The position numbers and the translations under genes are program-made. From positions 558,001 to 622,000 of the forward strand of contig NZ_CP144374.1 in NCBI RefSeq assembly GCF_040451425.1: a stretch of DNA of 64,000 nucleotides. The letters run 5' to 3'. The stretch is from Thermodesulfovibrio sp. 3462-1. GTDB lineage: Bacteria > Nitrospirota > Thermodesulfovibrionia > Thermodesulfovibrionales > Thermodesulfovibrionaceae. Within the stretch, counting starts at the first letter, position 1, and each line of letters starts with the position of its first letter. The notes below the pieces were generated by a model. The model was not told the origin of the DNA. It saw only the letters and a list, made by a program, of their open reading frames with translations, and did no database searches. Shown piece by piece: positions 49,713 to 57,854 of this stretch.

Positions 49713-51378
49713 TTTTTGCGATTTTCTCGTAAAGATTCATTCCGCAGGCAAAATAAAAGTTTATCTCATCCACAGACATTCTCCATCCATCACCAGCCTG
49801 CAATAAATACTTAGATGCTTCTTGTGCAATCAATCTTTTACCTTTATCAAAAGTCTCATATTCTTCTAATTTATTCTGCACTTCTGGCAGTAATGCCTTT
49901 ATATCTTTTTCATCCATTTTTAAGCTTTTTAATTTTTTCATAAATGGTGGTTTTGATTCCCTTTCAGAATACTGTTTATTTAATAGCATCTGTGTTAGCG
50001 CACCAAGTAAAAATATGCCTCTTTTTTCAGGTGCATTCAACGACTTACCGTATTTGTTAAATATTTCGTCAAAAAGGTTTGGTTCCATATTTACCTCCTC
50101 AAAATTTATTAAACCAAGTTTTTCAAAAAATACCATACACATCCTTGCATCTCTAATCTTAAAAAGATAAAACTCATTATTCATAAAATCTCTTCTTATG
50201 TTTTGCATAAAAAACTTAACTAAAAAATTAAAATCAATTCTCTGACCTCTAAAAATAGAATCAACTATTTCAAGAAAATATTTGTCAAGGTCGGTTTCTC
50301 TTTTGTCTTCATCAGATTTATAGAAAAATGATCTTACTTTACCGAAATTAAATTCTTCATTAAAAAGCTTGTCCACATAATTTTTTGCATCAAAAATAGT
50401 TTTTAGCCTTGATGGGAAAACATCCTCTATGAGAAGCAGAATTCTCTCTGCACTCCGCTGGCTTTCAAGAAAGAGGATATTTAAAGTCAGAACATCTTCC
50501 TTTTTAGAAAGGTATTCAAGTATCTCGTTTTCATCATCTGTTAGCCTTTTTACAGTTCTTTCTTTAAGGGAAATACTTTTATGGGTGTCAGATAAAATTT
50601 CTAGTATTTCTTCTACAACTTCCGGTCCGCCCAATAAAAATTTTGGAATTAGTTGATATTTCATACCGTAAAATTTAAAGGTTAGCTTATCCTTAATAAA
50701 ATCCCTACCCTTTTGAAGTAAATCACGACATTCCTGACAGACTGGAATGTTTTTCCAGTAGTTCTTTTTGTTAAATTCCGTAATAAAGCCGGGCTTGTCA
50801 TCGGTATCAAATTGATAGACATGTGTTCTTGCAGAAACTGTATCTTTTACTTCACCACAGATAGAACACGTCCTATCTTTAGAAGAGGACCTACCAATTC
50901 TTTGAGAAATATTGAGGTTAAAAATTTCCCTGAACAATCTAAAATCTCCAAGGTATTTATCATTTATCCTTACTGAAAGAAATTTAGTTGATTTTTTAGG
51001 TAGTTGTTTTACTTGATCAACTATTGAGGACAAAATCTTGGATTTTTCCTGTTGAAGCACATTGTTAATCTTTCTGATTTTATTAAGGTCTTCAGGTTTA
51101 AGATTTGGGGTTCGCTCATAATTTTTAAACCAGTTGATGATTTTTTCAAAGGTTTTTTTAGGTTCCTTGGGGTTAATTGGTGCAAATGGCGATGGTCTGT
51201 TACCTTTACTTTCTCCAGTTTTATAAAGATATCTATCTATTTTTTCTGCAATGAAATCTTCAAGTTCAATCGCTTTAAATGACAAGTTAGAATCAAGCAC
51301 TATAAAAATTATTTTCCCTTCTATTTTTACAGTTGGCTGAGATACAAATCTACCAATTTCTTTAACTGCTGAAAGCAT
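49678..51378 (-). CDS. cas8b: Cas8b large subunit of type I-B (TM1802/Csh1-like)
   Basis: A 566-residue protein expected to recognise the PAM in Cascade. A zinc-finger pair is visible, TCSICGEVKDT and PVCQECRDLL, as in Csh1/TM1802 proteins. The C-terminal region with FLLGALTQMLLNKQY and IEFYF-like NFYFACGMNLYEKIAK is typical. It is cut off from cas7b, cas5b and cas3 by the CARF nuclease and the III-D module (about 9 kb). Its end overlaps the CARF nuclease gene by about 35 bp. Confidence 0.8.
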   Translation of the reverse strand: MLSAVKEIGRFVSQPTVKIEGKIIFIVLDSNLSFKAIELEDFIAEKIDRYLYKTGESKGNRPSPFAPINPKEPKKTFEKIINWFKNYERTPNLKPEDLNKIRKINNVLQQEKSKILSSIVDQVKQLPKKSTKFLSVRINDKYLGDFRLFREIFNLNISQRIGRSSSKDRTCSICGEVKDTVSARTHVYQFDTDDKPGFITEFNKKNYWKNIPVCQECRDLLQKGRDFIKDKLTFKFYGMKYQLIPKFLLGGPEVVEEILEILSDTHKSISLKERTVKRLTDDENEILEYLSKKEDVLTLNILFLESQRSAERILLLIEDVFPSRLKTIFDAKNYVDKLFNEEFNFGKVRSFFYKSDEDKRETDLDKYFLEIVDSIFRGQRIDFNFLVKFFMQNIRRDFMNNEFYLFKIRDARMCMVFFEKLGLINFEEVNMEPNLFDEIFNKYGKSLNAPEKRGIFLLGALTQMLLNKQYSERESKPPFMKKLKSLKMDEKDIKALLPEVQNKLEEYETFDKGKRLIAQEASKYLLQAGDGWRMSVDEINFYFACGMNLYEKIAKIVYEKHELPIL

Positions 51379-51379
51379 T

Positions 51380-51592
51380 TTATTTACCTCTGCTTGTATA
51401 TGTTATAGTTAAATACTCACCAACAGCAATAACATTTTCTTTTGTAAGTTGAGGATAATTTTTTAGAATTTCTCCTATCTCCCATCCATTTGAAAGTAAT
51501 TCAAGGTGAAATTCAATGGATTTGTTGGTGAGTTTTATGACTGGTTTTCTTTCCAGGATGCCCTGATTTCTCACTCTATCTTTGTAATACAT
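51380..51592 (-). CDS. DUF433 protein, second copy
   Basis: A 70-residue helix-rich protein related to the next entry (shared FxLELLSNGWEIGEILKNYPQLTKENVIA pattern; key NGW-x-I-x2-ILKNYPQLT). DUF433 proteins act as antitoxins beside DUF5615 toxins in many genomes; no toxin is adjacent. This copy has lost the usual GKPxIKGTRI region (it reads ERKPVIKLTNKSI), so it may be decaying. It ends 1 bp before cas8b. Confidence 0.6.
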   Translation of the reverse strand: MYYKDRVRNQGILERKPVIKLTNKSIEFHLELLSNGWEIGEILKNYPQLTKENVIAVGEYLTITYTSRGK

Positions 51593-51679
51593 TTTTCGCC
51601 CTATTGCCTTTATTTTTATCAGAAATTCATCTTTTTGTCAATCGCACCAATCACTACATTCTCACCTTAGCAAGAAATT

Positions 51680-51904
51680 TCATATAGCATAGATTTTTTC
51701 TTCTTTGAGTATCTCTAAGGAATATTCAATTGCAGCAATAATGTCTTTTTTTGTAAGTTGTGGATAGTTTTTAAGTATTTTTTCTATATCCCAGCCGTTT
51801 GCAAGGAATTCAAGTATAAACTCAACTGAAATCCGAGTTCCTTTTATAATTGGTTTCCCAACAAGGATCTCTGGATTTATCTCTATTCTATCTCTATACT
51901 TCAT
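51680..51904 (-). CDS. DUF433 antitoxin-like protein
   Basis: From ATG 51904 (MKYRDRIEINPEILVGKPII) a 74-residue DUF433 protein with the intact family motif GKPIIKGTRISVEFILEFLANGWDIEKILKNYPQLT described in parts: GKPIIKGTR, then NGWD, then NYPQLT. Expected to bind DNA or neutralise a DUF5615-type toxin, which is absent here. It overlaps the Cas8-like gene by 11 bp, so it is co-transcribed within the CRISPR operon. Confidence 0.75.
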   Translation of the reverse strand: MKYRDRIEINPEILVGKPIIKGTRISVEFILEFLANGWDIEKILKNYPQLTKKDIIAAIEYSLEILKEEKIYAI

Positions 51905-52697
51905 GTTGCACCTCCACGGTTTGTTCTTCCTCAGCCTTTGAAGGGAAGGAAAAGGCAAGTATTACAAGGGCTGTCTTTGTGTTTTCAAAATCCTCATTAG
52001 CCAGTCTAAACACTTCTTTCATTTCCTCGTCCGTTGGAAGATGTATCTTTTCTTCTTGTTCAAGCCTTAATCTTCCTTCTCTTAGCATCTTAGCAATTGT
52101 CTCTTCAAAGTCTCTTGAATCCTTCCTTGCATTTCTTATATCATCAGCATATCCATACTTTCTTTCTCTTATAAAATATCTCAATGTTCTTGCAAGGCTT
52201 TGTAATGCGGGGTTTTCAATTATTTCCTGCTTTATCATAGCAACCTCCTTTAAAAGATATTTTACTGTTTCAGGATATAAAAGATTTACCCAGTTATTTG
52301 TTGATGTCTCCTGAACATAAAGACGGGGGAATTTAAGTAAGGAATCATTATTAAAATTTTCAAGAGCATTTGCTAACTCAATGAGGGAAGAAATTTTTGG
52401 CTTTTCATTATAGTTTCCAAGTAGCTTTTCAACGGTTGCACTATTGTATGGTGAGTATGAAATAAATTTTGAAAAGTTTATAGCATTCACTACTGCTGTT
52501 TGTTCCACAACTGTATCGCGACGATTATCTTTCGAGACTAATGTCAGATGAAAAAGGAGTTGTAATTCATTAATGATATCACATATGGAAGGCACTCTTG
52601 CTAATAGCCCAATTGAAAAAGTCGTTAAGGGTTGAAGGTCTGAAAGCCAAAAGTTGTGCAATGTTTTTTGTAATGAAAACAGCTTAATTAATTCTTC
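51894..52697 (-). CDS. C-terminal part of a split Cas8-like protein
   Basis: Frame 2 of the gene whose first part ends at 52688. It is reached by a -1 shift at 52697-52703 and continues EELIKLFSLQKTLHNFWL. A separate ORF could begin at ATG 52661 (MHNFWLSDLQPL). About 268 residues, helical, with IENPALQSLARTLRYFIRERKYGYADDIR and DSRDFEETIAKMLREG (given in parts), endings like those of type I-A Cas8a proteins. The assignment is tentative; a true cas8b exists separately at 49.7-51.4 kb. Confidence 0.5.
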   Translation of the reverse strand, partial: EELIKLFSLQKTLHNFWLSDLQPLTTFSIGLLARVPSICDIINELQLLFHLTLVSKDNRRDTVVEQTAVVNAINFSKFISYSPYNSATVEKLLGNYNEKPKISSLIELANALENFNNDSLLKFPRLYVQETSTNNWVNLLYPETVKYLLKEVAMIKQEIIENPALQSLARTLRYFIRERKYGYADDIRNARKDSRDFEETIAKMLREGRLRLEQEEKIHLPTDEEMKEVFRLANEDFENTKTALVILAFSFPSKAEEEQTVEVQHEV

Positions 52698-53306
52698 TTT
52701 TTTGAGATTTTTTCAGGCAAAGGTAAAACCAAAACATATTTTGTATTTTTGCCAGTCCCCATCTGGATAACAAAACCAAATGAATGAAGTCCTAATACTG
52801 CTAAATATCCACAAATTTCACATAAGTTCATATTAAATTTATCATAAATTTTATCTCTAAAATATGGCTTGCCAGCATGAAAAGAGGAGATAAGTATTAA
52901 TCCGCTACTTCCTCCAAATTTGTTTACATCTTTGTGTCCACAGAAGATATGTTTTTTAAAATTAAAATCTGCGAATTCGTTTAATTGATAGAAGCTTTCT
53001 AAGTTATGGTTTTGAAATAATCCTTGTAGTCGTTCGGTGCTCTCTTTTTTTGTTGAATATTTTCCTTTATCTTTTGCCTTTACCTCTAAATCAAAAAACC
53101 TATCGGAAGATAAAATTCTTTCAAGAATCATTAAAAATGATTGTTTAAATTTGTCTGATGAAAAATTATCAAGCTCTATTTGATAAAAATCTTGCTGAGG
53201 GGTGATATGAAAATCACACCCTGCCTCAATGCCCACCCTTGCCAGTCCATAGGCAATTTTTACTTCTAAATCAGGAAAACCTGTTGCCGGAGTGTAGAGG
53301 GTTATA
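52688..53306 (-). CDS. N-terminal part of a split Cas8-like protein
   Basis: The readable frame from GTG 53236 starts GIEAGCDFHITPQQD, but clearly protein-like sequence continues upstream in frame (ITLYTPATGFPDLEVKIAYG) to about 53306, where only ATT or ATA could serve as start, overlapping the stop of the CARF-wHTH gene. A CxxC is in MNLCEICGYLAVLGL, followed by KNTKYVLVLPLPEKI. The frame ends at 52688 just after the slippery site. Joined with the next part it would be a protein of roughly 475 residues, the size of a Cas8 subunit. Function uncertain. Confidence 0.5.
52697..52703 (-). other. A-AAA-AAG slippery heptamer at the frame junction
   Basis: Six A followed by G, in register with the zero frame (TCA AAA AAG), 7 bases before the zero-frame TAA at 52690-52688. 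The same heptamer drives -1 frameshifting in E. coli dnaX. I see no strong Shine-Dalgarno-like element upstream or stable hairpin downstream, so slippage efficiency is uncertain; an accidental 1-base change in the A-run is the alternative. Confidence 0.6.
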
Positions 53307-54126
53307 ATTTTCTTTCCTGAAACTCTTTTACTATTAATTCACCTTTATTTAATATCTTTATTCTAAAAATTCTCCCTGTATCATCTTTTTCATCTTCTAT
53401 TAAGTTGTATAGAATAAGGCGTTCAATTTCCTTCTCATATTCTTTAAAAATTTCTTCACATTCTTTACCAGAACGAGGCTTTTTATCAGCAAGAATTTTT
53501 AATAAATCAATTTCTCTTCCTTTAGGAATATAGAAAAGTGGTGGGAAGGTTATAACATCCTCAAATTCCTCATTTAAGTAATAAACTTCACTGTAAGTCA
53601 TAAATCCAGCCAGAGCACAGGCAATAACATGGGCTTTAAATCCACCTGTAGGGTTGAAAAATACTTTATATCCTTCCTCTTTTTTCCTATTTGCTAATCT
53701 GATTAAATGGTCAAGCATATCAGAAATACCGTGTGTGAAACTTTTAATTCTGTCTTCACCAGTATAAGTTTCCATAAAATATCCCGGAAATTCTTTTGAA
53801 ACATATACAGTAAAATCATTTTCTCTCATAAACCTTTTAAGAGTTCTTACGCAAATCTTATTTACAGGTGTTTTTGTTCCAGTAAAGTAGACCTCAATTT
53901 GATTTTTTGAATTCTCTATTTTTCTCAGAAATGAGTTCAATTCAGCAGAATATTTCTTGGGATCTTTACAGACAAAATTATAAATTTCATCTAATTTTTT
54001 TGGATTTTTAAGAAAGTCTATCCAGAATTCATTATCAGGGAGTTTTTTGTCTTTTAATTCTTCTTGGACTTTTTGATAATTTGTGATTATACTTACACCT
54101 ACATTTATTATGTGAAACTCCTTCAT
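53302..54126 (-). CDS. CARF-domain protein with C-terminal winged helix (APE2256/Csm6-like)
   Basis: A 274-residue protein. Residues 1-200 are a CARF fold: HIINVGVSIITNYQ, VYFTGTKTPVN, and the ligand loop FFNPTGGFKAHVIACALAG (GG at 161-162). Residues 210-270 look like a winged helix (GREIDLLKILADKKPRSGKECEEIF, then EIERLILYNLIEDEK). No HEPN R-x4-6-H motif is present. It could be a cyclic-oligoadenylate-responsive regulator or a ring nuclease that ends signalling. It directly follows cmr6. Confidence 0.75.
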   Translation of the reverse strand: MKEFHIINVGVSIITNYQKVQEELKDKKLPDNEFWIDFLKNPKKLDEIYNFVCKDPKKYSAELNSFLRKIENSKNQIEVYFTGTKTPVNKICVRTLKRFMRENDFTVYVSKEFPGYFMETYTGEDRIKSFTHGISDMLDHLIRLANRKKEEGYKVFFNPTGGFKAHVIACALAGFMTYSEVYYLNEEFEDVITFPPLFYIPKGREIDLLKILADKKPRSGKECEEIFKEYEKEIERLILYNLIEDEKDDTGRIFRIKILNKGELIVKEFQERKL

Positions 54127-54128
54127 AG

Positions 54129-55112
54129 TTAAACCTCCTCAAAAACTCCATATCCTAAAGATGTTTTTGCACCTATGCCAAAGTTCTTAAGAGCGTCTTT
54201 CAGTAAATTTTCTGCTTTAGTTAGTAAATCTTTATCTCTTGATGCAAGATAAAATTGGAATTTCGTTTTTTCAATTGTTAAAAATTTTATAGGAACTGGA
54301 TTTTGCCAGTCAGTTGGTGGTTTATCGCCTCCATAGTAATCTGGATAGTGAGGATTCATAATATCTATTTTTAATTCTATGTTTTCATCTGGATAGGCAT
54401 CAAAGAAAATTACCTTTCCTTCTTCTTTTTGAGTGCCAAAGATTTTGATTAAATCTTGAAAAGATATGGTATCCAAAAAGAGACTTAAAGATTCGTCACC
54501 GTTTTCTAATTTCTTTGAAACCTCTTCGATCGCTTTTTCTATCCCTAAATTATTTTTCTTTGCTAATTCCTCAGCAAACCTCAAGACTGCCCAATGTCTT
54601 GTTACTCCTTTTATTGCACTTCCTGGAATATAGGGAATTCCATAGATGTGGTGGAGTGTCATTGATGTTTCCTGTGGATGAGATGCACCAAGACCAATTA
54701 CAAGACGCCAGGATAAAGCTAAAGAGAAGTCTTGTATTACAAAACCGTTTTTCTCAAAATCTTCTTTTATAGTTTTTTTAATCCTCTTTAAAAGAGTCGG
54801 AACATAATCATTTTTAATTCTTTCAAATTCTTTAATAACCAAATATAAGTATTTGTCTTTGTTTTCCTTTTCTTCCCCGTCAACTAAACTTTCAGGAATA
54901 AATTTCCCAAAGATTAAAGAAGGATTTTTAACAAAGTCGGAAGATGCATCATAAACCCAATCTTTCTTTTCCCATTTCTTTTTTCTTTCGTCAAACCTCT
55001 CAATTCTTATTTTTGAAATAATGCTCCCTAAAATTCTTTGGGTATCCTTTGAAGTATAAAACAAGTAGTCTTTGCTGTATTTTTCGATAATTCTTCTTTC
55101 TTTATTCCTCAT
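54129..55112 (-). CDS. cmr6: Cmr6, type III-B RAMP
   Basis: A Cas7-like subunit at the head of the Cmr backbone, 327 residues. Typical parts: WRLVIGLGASHPQETSMTLHHIYGIPYIPGSAIKGVTRHW (seen as GLGASHPQET, then IPYIPGSAIKGVTR) and the terminal FGIGAKTSLGYGVFEEV. IFFDAYPDEN lies in the middle. Overlaps cmr5 by 4 bp and is followed by the CARF-wHTH gene after 2 bp. Confidence 0.93.
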   Translation of the reverse strand: MRNKERRIIEKYSKDYLFYTSKDTQRILGSIISKIRIERFDERKKKWEKKDWVYDASSDFVKNPSLIFGKFIPESLVDGEEKENKDKYLYLVIKEFERIKNDYVPTLLKRIKKTIKEDFEKNGFVIQDFSLALSWRLVIGLGASHPQETSMTLHHIYGIPYIPGSAIKGVTRHWAVLRFAEELAKKNNLGIEKAIEEVSKKLENGDESLSLFLDTISFQDLIKIFGTQKEEGKVIFFDAYPDENIELKIDIMNPHYPDYYGGDKPPTDWQNPVPIKFLTIEKTKFQFYLASRDKDLLTKAENLLKDALKNFGIGAKTSLGYGVFEEV

Positions 55113-55528
55113 TCTTCCTCCTCAATTAACCCTTCAGCAAATCTTTTAAGCCATTGTAAGAAAGCAAGGATTTCCTGGGTTATATAGCGATAATCTTGAG
55201 AATTGCAGGAGATAACCCATTTAACAAGGTCAGCTTCACTCTGTTGCATAGAAATTCTTGTGGTATGGTTGCTTTTCATATATTCTGTTAATTGCTTGTA
55301 AATTAAATCATAGGCATTTTCTTTTTTACTCTTTGCTTTGACAAAAGCAAGTGTTTGACCAAGTCCATTTGATAAAACCATTGAAGGAATTTTTTTTACA
55401 TATGATTTATATTCTTTTTGTTTTTTAGATTCACCCTGGAAGGTTTGTTTGGCTTCTTCAACACACCTATATGCAAATTCTGCCCTTCCTTTTTCAAGTT
55501 TGGTTATGAATGATTCTTTTTCAGCCAT
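55109..55528 (-). CDS. cmr5: Cmr5, small helical subunit (Cas11) of type III-B
   Basis: A 139-residue all-helical protein lining the minor filament of the Cmr complex. The KKIPSMVLSNGLGQTLAFVKAK stretch (key: SNGLGQTLAF) is the hallmark of Cmr5. Located between cmr4 and cmr6 as in other III-B operons. Confidence 0.93.
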   Translation of the reverse strand: MAEKESFITKLEKGRAEFAYRCVEEAKQTFQGESKKQKEYKSYVKKIPSMVLSNGLGQTLAFVKAKSKKENAYDLIYKQLTEYMKSNHTTRISMQQSEADLVKWVISCNSQDYRYITQEILAFLQWLKRFAEGLIEEEE

Positions 55529-55537
55529 TTTATCCTC

Positions 55538-56614
55538 CTATTTAAAAATTTGAATTCTTACTAAACCTTTCCCTATTGTCTGATTTCCACCAATTTGAAG
55601 GACCTCAGGACATCCTGATTCAAAGAATTCCAAAACTTTTTTTGCTTCCTCTTCAGGGGTATTTCCTTTTAGAACTCCTTTTGCCTCTTCTTTCTCAACC
55701 CTTACCGGTGAGGCCATAGCAAGGGAATAAAGAATTGTATCCTGAGGTAAATACTCCTCTGTCCAGAGAGCACCTGATGCAACAGTTCCAGTTTTGTTAT
55801 CTATTTTTGTCCTTGTGATTATTTCAGTAGATGTCTTAACAAATTGGGTAAAATCATCATTAGAAAGGATTACAAGGTCTTTTTCAAGTTTTTTCCGCCA
55901 GAATTTGTATGGGGCATTTGTGTTTGTATCTGGAAAAATTTTTTCAGAAAGAAACTCCGCTATTTTGGAAGTTGTTTCAGATTCTCTTACTTCAAAAGTG
56001 TATTCTTCAAGAACTACCTTTGACTCAATACAAATATTTGTTTGTTGAGGCAAAGTATTTTCTAAAGTTGAAAAATCAATATTGAGTTCATTTGGAATTT
56101 CCCTGGCAAGCCTTAGATCTTCCTTAAACCTTTCTAAAACCATAGGACAAGTAATCCAGGCAAAGACCCCTTTTAGTGACTTTACAGGAAATAACAGAAT
56201 CCTTGCATCAGTAAAGGCAAGGGCGCCAGCATGAGCTTCTCCATCTTCAGGACCAAAGATATTGTTAATTGCTTGTTGGTACAAAATTAATTTATTTCCG
56301 TCTCTGTCAGTGTTTTCTACTTCTTTACCATTTTTCTTTTCCCTCCAAATCTCTTCAATATTTTTAAACTCTTTTTTCAGACAACCTATAACTTCATTAT
56401 TTAATAAACGATATTGCTTATTCTGTTTGTCTAATGTTAATTGACTTTCAAACGCCTCTCTTATACACCCTTTCAGCCCCGATGCCTCAATCTTTGGAAA
56501 GTCGGTGTACCTTTCTCTTTGTATTGGTAAATCAACAAGTCCTAATTCTCCACCACTACCCGGATGAAGAGGTGTTTCTGCTATGATAAAAAATAGTTTA
56601 ATTTTTTTAAACAT
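55538..56614 (-). CDS. cmr4: Cmr4, backbone RAMP of type III-B
   Basis: The repeated backbone subunit, which cuts target RNA at 6-nt steps. 358 residues. The opening FIIAETPLHPGSGGELGLVDLPIQRERYTDFPKIEASGLKG (seen as TPLHPGSGG, LPIQRERYTD, IEASGLKG) is diagnostic, and the Asp of GLVDLPIQR matches the catalytic position. RILLFPVKSLKGVFAWITCP and GGNQTIGKGLVRI follow. Overlaps the CARF-RelE-like gene by 8 bp. Confidence 0.95.
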   Translation of the reverse strand: MFKKIKLFFIIAETPLHPGSGGELGLVDLPIQRERYTDFPKIEASGLKGCIREAFESQLTLDKQNKQYRLLNNEVIGCLKKEFKNIEEIWREKKNGKEVENTDRDGNKLILYQQAINNIFGPEDGEAHAGALAFTDARILLFPVKSLKGVFAWITCPMVLERFKEDLRLAREIPNELNIDFSTLENTLPQQTNICIESKVVLEEYTFEVRESETTSKIAEFLSEKIFPDTNTNAPYKFWRKKLEKDLVILSNDDFTQFVKTSTEIITRTKIDNKTGTVASGALWTEEYLPQDTILYSLAMASPVRVEKEEAKGVLKGNTPEEEAKKVLEFFESGCPEVLQIGGNQTIGKGLVRIQIFK

Positions 56615-57854
56615 GGCTTACCTCCTTTTTTACTGGTAAAATAGTTTTTTCTCTATCTTTAATAATTGGGTAATTTCTTTTAAATTGTTCTATATATTTA
56701 GAATGGTCAAATTTTTCATATACAAAATCATAAATTATAATTGATGTCACTTCACCTATAGGCGAGAGGTTAAAAGAATATAAAAGTCTAATATGTGTTT
56801 CATTTGTTGATTTAAAAATAAAAACTCCTTCTTCTTCATCAATTACTGGTCCATGTCTTAAATCATTCTGATCTGTCAAATTAATAATCTTTTTGATACA
56901 TGATGACTTATTCTTTTCATTTTTTAAAAAAGTTTTTAGCCTTCCATATAATTCTCTTACAGCATTTTCTATTCTTCTTTTATGTGGTTGAGGAAGTTTA
57001 AAATATTGCGACTGCGTAGGAATATACACTATTATATTCTTTTGGTAGAGTTGCCAGAAAATTTTACCAATTGGATTTAACTCTGCAAGCTGAAGTTGGT
57101 TATCTATCCAGATTAAAGATTTTAATTCTTCATAAAATTGATCATATTCAGAATAATCCTTTTTAAATTCATTTAATTGATCTATACCTTTTTCAAATTT
57201 TTCAAGTATATGAGAATATTTTTCAAAGATCCCCCAATTTATACTTATTGGTGTAGGAGAAATTTTTATCAGTGCATCTGTGTCTTCAAAAATGTAATAA
57301 ATTGGACATCTGTTAATCTGACCAAGGATTGTTAAATATGGAATGGTTGCTTTATATCCACCAGTAATATTAATAATAACATTTTCCCAAGAGCCTTTTG
57401 AAATTTCGTCAACTTTCTTAATTAAATTACTCATTCCTTCCATGAATTCTCTTTTGTCCCAAATTTGAAGTTTAGGAATTTCTATTATTTTAACTTCGCA
57501 ATCTTTAAATTCATCATAATATTGAGTTATAGCTTTTTGTAAAATTTCAGCAGCAAGACGACTTAAAGCGGTATCAGAATATAAGAGATGTATTTCAAAA
57601 TCTTCATTGAGTTCTTCTTTTAATTTTATTAAACTTTTAATTTCTGCTGAGACATTTTGCTTATGTTTTTCAAACCATGTTCGGTCTAATCCTTTTTCAA
57701 TATTTTTTCTTCTTTGCGATTCACTATCCAGATTTTGGGCGTTGATTTTGTTATTCTTGAGATGGTTATAGGCATTTTTAAAATTCGTATCATCATTTTT
57801 TTCAATATAATTTTCAAATAATGATGTTCCAACCATTGTGATTATCTTTTTCAT
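56607..57854 (-). CDS. CARF protein with probable C-terminal RelE-like toxin domain (Cami1-like)
   Basis: A 415-residue protein inserted between cmr3 and cmr4. Residues 1-205 are a CARF domain (ITMVGTSLFENY, HLLYSDTALSRLAAEIL, INITGGYKATIPYL with GG at 165-166). Residues about 215-300 are helical. Residues about 305-405 have the layout of a RelE-family mRNA interferase: HKRRIENAVRELYGRLK, LRHGPVIDEEEGVFIFKS, THIRLLYSFN, IIIYDFVYEKFDHSKYIEQF. This order matches Cami1, a ribosome-dependent mRNA interferase activated by cyclic tetra-adenylate. The RelE call rests on pattern only. Confidence 0.65.
   Translation of the reverse strand: MKKIITMVGTSLFENYIEKNDDTNFKNAYNHLKNNKINAQNLDSESQRRKNIEKGLDRTWFEKHKQNVSAEIKSLIKLKEELNEDFEIHLLYSDTALSRLAAEILQKAITQYYDEFKDCEVKIIEIPKLQIWDKREFMEGMSNLIKKVDEISKGSWENVIINITGGYKATIPYLTILGQINRCPIYYIFEDTDALIKISPTPISINWGIFEKYSHILEKFEKGIDQLNEFKKDYSEYDQFYEELKSLIWIDNQLQLAELNPIGKIFWQLYQKNIIVYIPTQSQYFKLPQPHKRRIENAVRELYGRLKTFLKNEKNKSSCIKKIINLTDQNDLRHGPVIDEEEGVFIFKSTNETHIRLLYSFNLSPIGEVTSIIIYDFVYEKFDHSKYIEQFKRNYPIIKDREKTILPVKKEVSHV

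Noticed and set aside
53236-53306. Programmed fusion of the CARF-wHTH protein to the Cas8-like protein
   Set aside because: The CARF protein ends in a complete winged-helix domain and no slippery heptamer occurs in the right register at its stop codon.
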